Origin: Welwitschia mirabilis
Taxonomy: Eukaryota > Gnetophyta > Gnetopsida > Welwitschiales
Direction: 5' to 3'
Assembly: GCA_051453625.1 (NCBI GenBank)
Contig: JBOZIK010000001.1
Span: forward strand, 261,149,062 to 261,213,061
Length of the DNA stretch: 64,000 nt
Shown here: positions 23,040 to 35,134 of the stretch, one piece after another
How the letters are laid out: each line of letters opens with the position of its first letter
Position numbering within the stretch: the stretch's first letter is position 1
The notes under the pieces: model-generated
Database searches by the model: none
Seen by the model: the letters and a program-made list of their open reading frames with translations, nothing else
What the model was told of the DNA's origin: nothing
Translations under genes and position numbers: made by a program

Positions 23040-26000
23040 AAAAGAACTTGTTTTAGAGGTTTCCTTTAATGAGAAGGACTTTTACCCTATCATTAACTGA
23101 GTTTATTCTTAACTTATTCATTTGGGGAATGTTATGATATCAATTAATCATTTTTTAAACTTGATTATGTGTTACTTTATGATGTTTTTCATGTCTAGTA
23201 TTCATACTTGAGTATTTTATAATGGTAAGATTGGAATCACCCAATCTTGAGACAATTCCGATATCTATGGACTTCATTTTAAAGAAAGATGTTTTAGTTC
23301 TTGTATTTTTTTTAATGATGTAAGGTTTTTGGTTATTTAAAAGTGTTCTTTTTTTCTTCCATCTTACTTATTTACCTTCATCTTTTTGAATGTGTGATCA
23401 TATGGGAATGTTTCAAAAAAAAAAGAATAAAAAGAAATAATGACTATGATATATTGTATTTTGTGCTTAAAGAAAAAATATATGATTACCATGATGTTCT
23501 ATCACACTAGGGTAAATTTTTCTGATAAGAACGTTTGATAGTATTGGTAGCTATGGAAACTTTACTAGGGGATTAGTTGGTCATGCTTTGCATCTTCTTA
23601 CTTTTTTGAATATTGTTGCACTCTTTTCATCATGAAAAAAAGTTGTAATAAACTTTAAGGATATTGGATCAGTCGTGTTCCTAGTATGATTAAAGAATTG
23701 CTTGTTTTCTAAACTCTTATTATTCCCACATGGTCAATTCACTTTTGAGAATTCAGGGTTATTTGTGATGTGTAAGTAACTGAGTTCATTTCTAAGTAGC
23801 TTTTGATCTTGTTATTCATTGTTCTAAGCACTTAAGTTTTGGTATCATCATAATCACTACCTTTTCAAGTAGAACTTCATAGTGTTTTTACATTTTGTTA
23901 TGCATTTTTACTTAGGTGGTTTTATGATGTCTTTCTTAGGTGTTTGCTAGATTAGAATTTAGAATATGTAAGCAATCATTTCTTTGTTCCTTGTGTTTGT
24001 TTTCATTCTACTTTTCTTTGGTTTTTTAGTTTGTTATTTTAATGTCATTTCCACATTTTCTCATCTTTACATAGAACCTTATCATTTAGTATTTTCCTTG
24101 CTATTCATTCATGCATATCATTTTTAATCAGCATTTTAGTTAATTAGAAACCTTTTTTTTTGGTCTCATAGCTTTTCTGAGATTTGTTGTACCTTTTGGA
24201 GTTCTATGCTTTATCTTGTTTTACTTTCAGTTTAGACAAATTCATTCAATTTTTATTGTCAGGCTTCAACTTAATTAGTTTGTTTTCTTTAGCCCTAGTT
24301 TTATTTTGTTTTAAGTTTTTATACTTCATCTTGATTTTCATGATTTTCTTTCTCATTTCTTATTTTTTTAATCTTTTTAATAAAATCTAATACTTTGATA
24401 TCATTTTTGAGCCTAATTATTTTGGCTGACATCTTCATTTTTGTAAAAATTCTCATAGTCCCATCATGCATCTAGTCATTCAAATAACACTAGACAGATA
24501 ATAATATGACTTTTTTTCTGAGAGTTGTCTTTTAGCTATCATCTAGATGATGCAACTGGATGACAGTGTGATAAAAATACAGCTCAAATACTTTTTCCTC
24601 ATTTTTCTTTATTTTCTCATAATTTTGCCCATTCTTGTAGGAGACAACAATTCCTCTAGACCTTGCTAGCACTTAGATTTTTTTCCCACTAGATTTCGCA
24701 TATAGATTTTAAAGTTTTTAGTGAATTTGTCAAAATTAGGTATGTTTTTCTCTTCCTCTTGTTTTTCACTTTTTTCTTTTTTTTCCAAACTTTTGACGTG
24801 TAATTTTCACATCTATTTATCAGTTTTTTACATTCTTCAATTTGGAACATATGTATTTGATTTTAGTTATGATCAGTTGTGTATTTTATAAGAACACTTT
24901 AACTTCTCATTTTTCACACTTGATTTTTCATAAAACATATGTTGAAATGTAGTGGTCATTTAGTGAAAATTGATTACTTTAACATGTTCTATGATTCTAC
25001 CGATTATATTTTTTATTTTAGCACTTCAAATTTTTACCATATTTGGGGCCCACTTTAAAAACTGCTTTTTCACTTTTCACATGTTTTGCATTTTTTTTCT
25101 CATGACCAGGTAATACGAGATGTATTAAAACTTTTAAAGGAGGAAGATGAGTAGAATATATTTTTATCATTTTTCTTATGTTTTAATCGATTTTGATTCT
25201 CATTATTGTGCATCCATGTAATGTATTTAACATGTCTATTTAATCTTGCATGATGTTTTTTTGTGTATTTTTAATTGAATAAGCCCTGATGTGTAGGTCG
25301 AGGTATACAAAGGATAAGGCCAAGGTCATAGAACAAGATTCGAAACTTTAGTGCCACTAGAGGTTGAGCATGTGGAGCTAGTACGTTCTTCACATCAACA
25401 TGAAACTCCTTGATGATTTAGATAGCTACTGTCCATGTCAAGCATTATTTTGGAGGTAGGATAGATCTTGAGGTTGACCAGAGGCTCTTATATCTCTAGC
25501 TTTAATGGATTATAGATGCTCATGAGTCATATTATATATTAGAGATGAGAGAGTTCTATGACATCATGCATATAGAACATTGTCCGAATTATCATGATCA
25601 CCTGGTTGTTATGATTATTGTATATATTTAGAACGACAAGATTTTCATAATTTTTTTCTACATCATATTAGTCATAGATCTAAGAAGGCTTAAGATTTTA
25701 CATATTTAATTAGCTAGAGGGATTGAAAAGTACCATGCATATGGCATTGCATTAGATATTCTGATATATTTGATAATAGATAAGTAGGGATTTCTTGTCA
25801 CATAGTTGATTCCCATGTATAGAGTACTTCACAAAGGGCTAATCTACAAGATTAGCTCATCATTACATGATAGTCATGCTATGGTTACGCACTTACAAAT
25901 TCTGATAATTTTTAGATAGGAGAGTAAATGGATTTACTAACCTTTATCTGGAGGAGACTGAGGTCAATGGTAGGGGCATAATAGTTATAGACTATGGGTT

Positions 26001-27020
26001 ATCCATGTCATCTATTAGCTTTATTTAGATAATTTAAAATACTAGAGATCATGGGTTAGTAGTCCCTATCTCATATTTAAACTTTCGCTCACTATTTGTA
26101 TGATATAGGCATGCAGGTACCAAGAGAGCAGAGTGACTTTAAATACAAAGACCTATAGTGAGGCTATAGGTGAGCAGATTAGACCCTCCTGGCAAAGACC
26201 ACTAAGACATTAGAGGTTTCTTGAATTGTGGTATTAAGATATTAGACTAGAGGATCTAGACTTTAAATCAAAGAACACATACATTAGAGTAGAAGATCAT
26301 GATAATTGAGAGGAGAGTCTGGCACTCTAAGGACTAGATTATTAACATGCGCTAGTGCATTATCTCCATTTACTAGAGTGTTAGGTAGATATTCTAGAAG
26401 ATGTTTATGTTTAACAAGATGAGATGATTTATTACATTTCCATATTAGATCTCCATTTCCTTGCTAATCCTAAGCATGCTCCTTCTTCCCCTACTACACT
26501 TAAGCCAGTTACTTAGACTAAGTTTATTATGTGATAATAAGGGAAGTGATTTTATCATGTTTTGCATCTCCTCTAATATGTATATTTGTACTAAAATTCA
26601 TTATTATATATACATATTATTTTTTGATTTCATCATGGTGTTACTTTTTGTCTGATTTTCATGATTATCTGCCTTTTCACATGTTAAGATAAGGATTGAT
26701 TTTATTTAAGCAATCGTTTTAGTTATTACTTTATATTTCAGTGGTAAGATTTTAATTATAAATGCATTAGCTAATTATTTCCTTGAAAAATTCTATCATA
26801 GGTTTCTATATTTCAAGATCATTTTTTAAGCATGTTACCCCTCTTATCATCTAGACAATGACTAGACTATGATACAGGTAGTTTTTCACTTAGGTAAAAC
26901 ATTTAGTTTTATGATGTCTTATGACTTGGTTTATATCTCTAAGACTCTTGAAAATTTTTCTAGAATTGTTTCTTTAGTATGTTAGTTATTTTACTTATCT
27001 TGGTTTTATTAGGGACTGAC
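23040..27020 (+). mobile_element. long post-integrase region of Athila-like element
   Basis: Four kilobases separate the integrase end from the PPT. In Athila elements this space often holds an env-like frame. Here 25,290-26,450 is less AT-biased and lower in stops than its surroundings and could be a relic of such a gene, but I could not recognise a domain, signal peptide or membrane segment in any continuous frame. Short T-rich frames at 24,184-24,390 are hydrophobic only because of base composition. A block at about 23,470-23,580 is shared with the minus-strand element (3,800-3,930). Confidence 0.6.
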
Positions 27021-27023
27021 AAA

Positions 27024-27037
27024 GCTAAGTGGGGGGC
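27024..27037 (+). other. polypurine tract before 3' LTR
   Basis: AAGTGGGGGGC lies directly upstream of the 3' LTR start at 27,040. It is the expected primer for plus-strand DNA synthesis. Confidence 0.8.
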
Positions 27038-27039
27038 TA

Positions 27040-28144
27040 TGTTGCACTACGAACTTACATATATTTAATAGAGTATTTTAACTATTTTTATAGGATATTA
27101 GATAGGTTTACACTAGATTTCCATGATAATGTAGAGCTAAGATAAAAGACACAAAAACATAGAGTCTCCATGATATTTTGTAGCATTTAGAGTAGTTCAT
27201 AATGCTTCTTCTCTTTGATATACACTTCCTACAAACATTGAATCTAATGCATCAAATAGATACTTGTAAAAGACCTATCATCCACATCATCATTTGGAAG
27301 ATAGTACAGATGACATAACAATTAAATCCAATTAGGATGCTGATTATGATTAATTTGGTATATGACATGGAATACCTATGAGGTGGCATTATTCCATGTA
27401 TCATCTAGATGACTAGTAAGATGACATCTATTATAACGCTCCACTAAACATTTACCTAACTTCTACCATTTACTTGTATATCTTTTATGCAACTATTACA
27501 GTTGTGCTTGTGCCTATTTATCGATTTTATTATTTGTGTGTTTGTTGTCAATAAGTATCGATTCTACACTTAACTCCATCTTGTCTTTACTTGTACTAGA
27601 AATTCCATGATAGGAGATTGAAGGGTCAGATAACCATCTTTCGTAATTACAAAAAGATGTCTTCCTTGGTGTTGGATTATGCTTCCTTCATTGAGATACA
27701 ACTACTCTATAACATGAATGTTGTTTGGAATTAATACAATGAACCCTTTTTCATTTCCTATGCTTATTGTTACTTATTCCTTATAGTTTATATTATTCTA
27801 ATTTAGTGATATTTTTTTGATTGACCTTGGTTATGAGGAAAACCTTTGTCAAGGTTGAGAATTATTAGTTTAGGTTAATTATTCCCTTTTCTTCCTAGTT
27901 TAAGTTTATGTAAGTGTCTTGCATTGTACTTTTTTGCATTTCAATTCATTTTTGTTGCTAGGAAATATAAGTGATTCTTACTGAAATCAATCCTCTTTCT
28001 TCTAGCTTAGGCCTTTAATAGATTACAACATTTGAGTCAACTCCCATCTATATTAGTGTGTTTTGTTATATAAGATATCTATCTTATTTGTGAATTATAG
28101 GATCTTCTTGAGCATAATCGTTTACACAAATACACACCACAACA
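27040..28144 (+). repeat. 3' LTR of Athila-like element
   Basis: It starts TGTTGCAC and ends CACAACA, is 1,105 bp long, and is colinear with 15,803-16,907 throughout, including 'TTTTGTAGCATTTAGAGTA' and 'AACTCCCATYTATATTAGTG'. It is followed by the ATTAC target duplication. Confidence 0.93.
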
Positions 28145-29633
28145 ATTACATTTTCTTTTTATAAAGTTATAGTTTTTTATTATTAAAAGGGAATCAAGGG
28201 GATTTTTTGCCTACATTAGATCTATTAAACTTTGATTTAGGATTATTTTTCCATTAAGTTAATTTATTAAATTTTTATTAAGAAATCTATCTTAATATTT
28301 ATTTTTATAAGGGATACAAGTTTATTATATTTTAGTTCATTTATATTGAGTGATATAAATTCATGGTATCTTTTATTTAGGTAATGAAAATAACTTTGGC
28401 TTCATTGAAATTAATTGAATTATATAAATGGTAAATAGAATTTTTAAGAATTTAGACATTTAAGTTAAAAATATTTAAATTTAAAAAATTAATTAATACA
28501 ATTATTGTAGAATATTATATTACTAAATGTAAAAGTCTTTTATCAAATAATAGAGGTTTAAACTTTATGTTCACTAAAAATAATTGAAGATTATATGATT
28601 AATATAATAATGTATTATAGATTTTTACTAACTTTAAGATTGTAAATATCAGAAATTCCAACATGATAAAAAACCCCATTTAAAATATATAGAAATTTTG
28701 AAGAAGAAGACAATTATCAAATTATAAAATATTACTTCTATAAAATGATATTTTATGAAATTATTTGATACACACAAATTAAGATGGGAATGAAAAACTT
28801 GGAAATTGCAGAGATAAAACTTTTACAAGTAAGGATGTATTAAGAAGTCATTTAAAGCTAACTAAACCTACTAAAATGTAGAATAGTAAAACTCCACTTA
28901 AAATTATTTTCATCAAAAGAAGTAAACTCTACATCTTTCTTTTTATTTATTCTTCCCCATTTCTCTTTGATCCTTTCAAAACCTTTACATGAATACCTTT
29001 TGTTAATAAGAAGAGTTACTTATGTGGGTTTATTAAGACTGTTTCCTATTTATGGCTAACATTCCTTATCTATGAATAATCACTTGTGAACATTCAAATT
29101 CAACAATTTTTTGAATGTTCAGAAATCAGATATTAGATTCTCCAAAGAACCTAATCCATTTAAGCTTTAATCTTCTAATAATAAAGTCATGCCCTCCAGA
29201 ATACTATCCAAAATCTATGTATTTCCTCTCTACTAATTCTAGCAATTTAGGAATTTAGCTAACTGCTTACTTCCTTACTTGCCCTTCTTTAACAATAAAC
29301 TCATTATATTATTTTAGCATCTTGAAGTATGATCTTAAAAAGAAAAAAGAAAAAAACTAGAATAATTCTAAAAATCTCTTTAAGAGATTAACAAAAACAT
29401 AAATTTCCTTTAAGAATACAAAATAAATAACATCACCCTTATTCCATAAGTATTAAAAAGAAATCAAATTAACCATTATAGAAACCAAAAAATAGTAATG
29501 AAGGAATCCACTATAAATTCCAATTAATGAAAATGAATTAAACTTTAACTTTACTTAAGGTTGTTATGAAAGTGTCTTGCATGCATGATAGCACCCTCTA
29601 ATGGCTCATACACCAATGCAGTGGGGCATTACA
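28145..29633 (-). repeat. 5-kb LTR-type repeat, copy 2, right part
   Basis: It opens with the ATTAC target duplication and then resumes the repeat ('AAGTTATAG', 28,164), colinear with 11,400-12,527 and 36,500-37,616. Its end, CAATGCAGTGGGGCATTACA, matches the end of the solo copy (CAATGCAATGGGGTGTTACA). In minus orientation this is an LTR start of the TGTAAYRCCCC type. Confidence 0.8.
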
Positions 29634-29745
29634 TTGTTTTCTCTTAAGAACTTTCTATCTTTAAAACTTCTTAATCCATTTATTACTCTAATAATAAACA
29701 TTAATAAATTTCTTAAGTAATGGATTAAAATCTAATCTTTGATAT
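29634..29745 (-). mobile_element. very short internal region between two 5-kb LTR-type repeats
   Basis: Only about 112 bp separate the end of copy 2 from the start of copy 3. Read on the minus strand, it begins at a PBS-like TGATATCAAAGATT (29,734-29,747; 11 of 14 bases match the initiator-Met PBS). It ends at a purine-rich CTTAAGAGAAAACAA (29,634-29,648) placed directly before the LTR start. No coding sequence fits. Either the element is naturally almost all LTR, or the interior was deleted. Confidence 0.55.
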
Positions 29746-30474
29746 CATCACAGCCCATTCTTGGGTTAGACTTAAAAGGTACCTATTTTTTAAATTAAAT
29801 TACATTACATTAGAAAGACATTACATTACATGATTAGCCATTATAGTGGATCAATTAAATTTTGATTATGAGACTTACCAATTAGATACCCATAGGCTAT
29901 ATCTTAAGAGAACTATACGATAATAACTCACTTGAAAAGCACCACATCCTATCTTAATGTTATTAAATAATCATGTGATAGATCTTAAATAAATCTAGTT
30001 CTTAACATCTCAATTAGGAAAATCTTACAAATGTGTAAAGCTGTAGTCAAGTGGTTGGTTGCATTAATAGCTAAGTAACCATGCCTACATATCTTCATTT
30101 GAAAGAGTTCAAACCACCTACAGTTCTATATTAGATATATTAGACCTCATTCCAATATCCACCAATATGCACAAGTGTAAGATAGGCCAATATGATTTGT
30201 ATTAGTAGACATGTGGGCAAAATTATGCATAAAATAATGCGAGAACTTAATATTTAACTTAATTAAAACAAGAATATGGTTTTAAAGAAAAACAAAACAA
30301 AATAAAGAGACATCATACACTAATATATACACATATGCATGGTAGATATATGTAAAAGTATAGGAAGTAGCATGTTAAGAACTCTTGAGATCATAACATC
30401 CATCCCTAATAAGACACTCTAACACATGATTAATGATAATACATATGTATATTAATATAAGGCATGTATGGATA

Positions 30475-30509
<35 letters not shown>

Positions 30510-31430
30510 AATGCATTGGTCATTGGCCAAAATATTTAATAGTAATCCTCATTTATTAAGCTCAAAAAACCCCTCATATATCTCTAGTACATTGGTGCAA
30601 GCCATTTAAAAAGAAGTATCATGATAGAATAAACATTATAGTAAATCCATACACAAATGTGATTAACATAGACATACATTCACATACATGTATGCCATTT
30701 TGTTAGGGTACCTAATAGCTACTCCTTTTATAACATAACATAATGAAACTAAAAATATACAATATATATAAAATACCAAGAGGAAATAGTCCCTATTCCA
30801 CTAATTAAATCACTAGTCCCAATAGACTTAGCATAATAAAAGTTAATGAATAAAGAAAGATAACTAAATTATTAAATGTTTCAACAAGAATCATTAAAAA
30901 TCACTAATTATATCATTTTGTATACAAGATAATAAATAATTGCTTAATACATTTAATTAATATGCATGAATATATAATAAAACATTTAGAGTGTTATATA
31001 CCTAGAATGCATTAAAGCATAGTAGAAGAAACTATAGTCATTGAGAAATGTGCTAATCTTGCATCATTGTATAATTATAATATACATACATACTTACATG
31101 AAATCATAGAAAGACACATCATTATGATAAGGGAACGCCATAAAAACACACATCACTATGATAGGAAAACCACATATCTATTCCTTTTTATAATGCTAAC
31201 ATAATAGAACCAAGTCTATAAATTATATTACTTACAATGCTAATAATAAAAGGAACTTTGATCAAACTATGTCCTATATATGTGTACATATATTTAGTTA
31301 TCTTTAGAGGCCATTACAAAATAGTGAATTATTAACTATCTAAGCCTTATATTGAGTTCAAGGTATTTCCCACCTTAACACCATGATTATTCTCAATACT
31401 TTTGAAATCATTTTCACTTGATCAATGTCC
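29746..31430 (-). repeat. 5-kb LTR-type repeat, copy 3 (truncated)
   Basis: It starts CATCACAGCCCATTCTTGGG, corresponding to TGTCACAACTAGATCTTGGG in the solo copy. It carries the tRNA-like site (30,045), a TA microsatellite (30,480-30,506) and the block 'ACTATCTAAGCC' at 31,336. Homology is lost by about 31,440, roughly one third of the way through the unit. Confidence 0.75.
30045..30118 (+). other. tRNA-like A and B boxes in 5-kb repeat, copy 3
   Basis: TAGTCAAGTGGTTGG (30,046-30,060) is A-box/D-arm-like and GAGTTCAAACC (30,105-30,115) is B-box-like. The spacing fits a class II tRNA with a long variable arm (Leu or Ser). No tRNA acceptor stem can be closed, so this is at most a SINE-like relic. 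Confidence 0.35.
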
Positions 31431-31439
31431 TCATTAAAT

Positions 31440-32554
31440 GAAGTATAGAGTGTTCTATACTATATTAACATCTATAATATTAGTAAAACAACCCTAGTTA
31501 ACTATAATTTATGAGATTACATTATGTACAAGGAAGAACTTTGGGNNNNNNNNNNNNNNNNNNNNNNNNNNNNNNNNNNNNNNNNNNNNNNNNNNNNNNN
31601 NNNNNNNNNNNNNNNNNNNNNNNNNNNNNNNNNNNNNNNNNNNNNTGTACACTGTTAATAATGACTTACCATCTAATTAATTATACAAAAATATTTGTAG
31701 AGAGTTTTGTATTTCAAACATTTTTAAGTCATTCATTTAACTTGTAATTACCTTAGACATCTAATTTCATATGATTTTTAATCCATTCCTTAATTTTTAT
31801 AACTCATTTAAAACTACAAAATTAATGATATATGTATGTTTAAGAAATTTCAAAATAATTTAAATATTTAACATTTAAAATTTGTATTTACCTTTTACTT
31901 TTTAGGGAAAAAAATTGTCCTTAATAGGCTTGACTCTTATAGGATGTCAAATCGAGCCCTAATGAAAAGCATATGTTGATGTGCACATAATTAGGATTAG
32001 TAATCATATATAACTATCACATCAAAAGTAGTATCTTTGTCATGTGGTAAGTAGGTCATATCTTCAATTCTATCTTAATTAGATATGGATTTATAATCAA
32101 ATTCATTTATTTAAAAAAACAATAATAATGTATGAATATCCTCTTAATGATTATAGGTTTTTCATTACAATATGTACATAATAAGGAAAAAAAGGTTATT
32201 TTAATAGATTTAGTATATTATAGTAATAATAAATTTATTTAATATATCCTATATTGTTCACAAGATTATATTATATTTTGCTATAATGTTATAATAAGCT
32301 TAAGAAGGTTAAAAAAACATGCAATATGACTTTTGTATAATGATTACTATAAAAAAATCCTATAGCACTTCTGTCTCAATATAATATTAAACACCCTAGA
32401 TTTATGTTGATATATTATACTTATTTTGAGATGTAAGCACTTGAAATAAGCAAAGAAAAAAAAAAGACATTTCTAAAACAAAACTTTAATGAACTCTCAG
32501 TCACATAGATGAAACCTTCAAACTTTTATTTAAGAAAATGTGATTGATTTATTA
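31440..32554. other. unidentified AT-rich sequence with a gap
   Basis: It lies between truncated copy 3 and the solo copy. No LTR edges, protein motifs or repeats were recognised. N run at 31,546-31,645 (100 bases, probably a placeholder of unknown size). The frame spanning the gap is an artefact. Confidence 0.6.
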
Positions 32555-34361
32555 TGTCACAACTAGATCTTGGGTTGAAATTAAGGATAATTTTTTTCAA
32601 ATTAATTTATATTACATGTTTAACCATTGTAGTGGATCAATTAGGTTATGCCTAAGAGACTTACCTCTCATTTATTTATAGGCTAAAACTTAGAAGAACT
32701 ATATGATGATAGATCACTTGAGCAATACCATATCTAATATTAATTTTATTTAGAAACCTCAATTTGAAACACATAAAGAAATCTGTAAGTTATAGTTGAG
32801 TGGTTGGGTGCACTAACACCTAAGTAACTGCACTTGCATATCCTCATATAAAGGAGCTCAGAGACAGAGTCCTATATTGAACCTTATTCCAATCTCTGCC
32901 AATATGCATAAGCATGAGATAGATCAAGATGGTCTGTATTAGTAGGCATATATATCATACAAAAATATCTATAATATCCATTATAGTTATATGTAAAAAT
33001 ATAGGAGGCAGCCAGTTAAGAACTCTTAAGATCACAACATCCATCTCTAGTGAGGAATTCTAATGTATGAATGATGATAATACATATGTATATTAATATG
33101 AATCATATATGAGTCTCCAAATATATGTATATATATATATATATATATAGTGAACTCCATTGTAACTTAGTTAAAATACCATTAGTAACCTTATTCACTA
33201 AGCTTACGAGACTCCTAAAATCTCCCTAACATCTTGGTGTAAAACAATGAGATGGGACAACCATAATAGAATAAACATTATAGTAAACTCATGTACAAAT
33301 GTGAGTAATACACACTCATACATTCACACACACATGCCATTTTAGCAGGGTACCTCATAGCTACTCTTTTATAACATAATAAAATGAATCTAATATTTAT
33401 AAACATAAAAAATACCAAAAGGAAACTATCTTATATGTCATTGATTCAATCAATAGTCTTAATAAGACTTAACACAATAGAGTTAAAAGGATAAATAATG
33501 CTAAATTAATTATTTACCGTTTTTAATAGGCATCATATAAAAATCACTAAAAGTATATCATTTTACGCACAAAATAATAAATAACTACTTAAAAGATTTA
33601 ATTCATATGCATAAACATGAAATAAAATGCATTTAACAATGCATACTTGAAATGCCTTAAGACATACTAGAACTAAAAATAATCATTCAAAAATGTAATA
33701 AACTTGTATCATTATATAAATATAATAAACATCCATACTTACATTAAATCACAAAAACATACAGTATTATAGTAGCGAAATCTCATAACTATTTCTTTTA
33801 TAATGCTAGAAAAATGAAACCAAATCTATATTTAGATTACTTACAATACTAATAGAAATATAAAAGGAAATTTGGTCATATTATGTTTTATATACATGTA
33901 GATATATTTATTTATCTCTAAGAGCCATCAAAAAATATTAAATTTGTTTAACTATCTAAGCCTTCTGTTAGGTTCAAGGTAGTTTTCACTTTATTATCAT
34001 GATTTCTATTATTAATATCTCCTGAAATCATTTTCACTTGATTGATTTTGTTATTAACCAAAATTAATATTGACACCATAATAATTTATCCTAAGGATGA
34101 AACTTCCACATTAAAAGACTAGTATGTATGTTAAGAATACTAATTGTAATTATTATTTCTCTCATGTAATACCTTAAACTATTTCACTACATATAATTAT
34201 ACTTCAATATGTAAAAAACATAGAATTATTAATGCACATTTTTTTAATGTAAGTATAGTATCATAAACATATCATACATAACCAAATTTGTATAATATAT
34301 CATACTTTTAACTCTTAAAAAAAATAAAACATGTTTAGGAATAAAAACTTGAACTTAATGA

Positions 34362-35070
34362 NNNNNNNNNNNNNNNNNNNNNNNNNNNNNNNNNNNNNNN
34401 NNNNNNNNNNNNNNNNNNNNNNNNNNNNNNNNNNNNNNNNNNNNNNNNNNNNNNNNNNNNNNNNNNNNNNNNNNNNNNNNNNNNNNNNNNNNNNNNNNNN
34501 NNNNNNNNNNNNNNNNNNNNNNNNNNNNNNNNNNNNNNNNNNNNNNNNNNNNNNNNNNNNNNNNNNNNNNNNNNNNNNNNNNNNNNNNNNNNNNNNNNNN
34601 NNNNNNNNNNNNNNNNNNNNNNNNNNNNNNNNNNNNNNNNNNNNNNNNNNNNNNNNNNNNNNNNNNNNNNNNNNNNNNNNNNNNNNNNNNNNNNNNNNNN
34701 NNNNNNNNNNNNNNNNNNNNNNNNNNNNNNNNNNNNNNNNNNNNNNNNNNNNNNNNNNNNNNNNNNNNNNNNNNNNNNNNNNNNNNNNNNNNNNNNNNNN
34801 NNNNNNNNNNNNNNNNNNNNNNNNNNNNNNNNNNNNNNNNNNNNNNNNNNNNNNNNNNNNNNNNNNNNNNNNNNNNNNNNNNNNNNNNNNNNNNNNNNNN
34901 NNNNNNNNNNNNNNNNNNNNNNNNNNNNNNNNNNNNNNNNNNNNNNNNNNNNNNNNNNNNNNNNNNNNNNNNNNNNNNNNNNNNNNNNNNNNNNNNNNNN
35001 NNNNNNNNNNNNNNNNNNNNNNNNNNNNNNNNNNNNNNNNNNNNNNNNNNNNNNNNNNNNNNNNNNNNNN
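34362..35070. other. assembly gap (709 N)
   Basis: The gap ends directly in an (AATAT)n array (35,071-35,134). The equivalent position in copy 1 is also (AATAT)n, so the gap probably hides a long microsatellite. The apparent 248-codon frame over it is an artefact. Confidence 0.95.
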
Positions 35071-35134
35071 AATATAATATAATATAATATAATATAATAT
35101 AATATAATATAATATTATATTATATTATATTATG
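35071..35134. repeat. (AATAT)n microsatellite next to gap
   Basis: AATAT units change to ATTAT units near 35,114. It occupies the same position in the 5-kb repeat as 9,526-9,637. Confidence 0.9.

Larger units (their letters stand above)
15803..28144 (+). mobile_element. complete, decayed Athila-like Ty3/gypsy retrotransposon (12.34 kb)
   Basis: The element has two LTRs of 1,105 bp each, a tRNA-Asp-type PBS, gag, protease, RT, RNase H and integrase remnants in Ty3/gypsy order. It also has a 4-kb post-integrase region, a PPT and a perfect 5-bp target duplication. The RT and integrase motifs, the PBS and the long 3' region are Athila hallmarks. It is inserted in a copy of the 5-kb repeat, whose uninterrupted homologue around 11,390 shows the empty site. 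The LTRs differ at about one position in five over the first 95 bases compared by eye, mostly transitions, so the insertion is old. No reading frame is intact. Confidence 0.93.

Noticed and set aside
24184-24390. Hydrophobic small protein with membrane-like segments
   Set aside because: Phe/Leu-rich only because the stretch is T-rich; not conserved in the related minus-strand element.
30046-30115. Functional tRNA gene
   Set aside because: A and B boxes are present but no acceptor stem or anticodon arm can be closed.
34331-35077. 248-codon frame
   Set aside because: Almost entirely N; an artefact of the gap.
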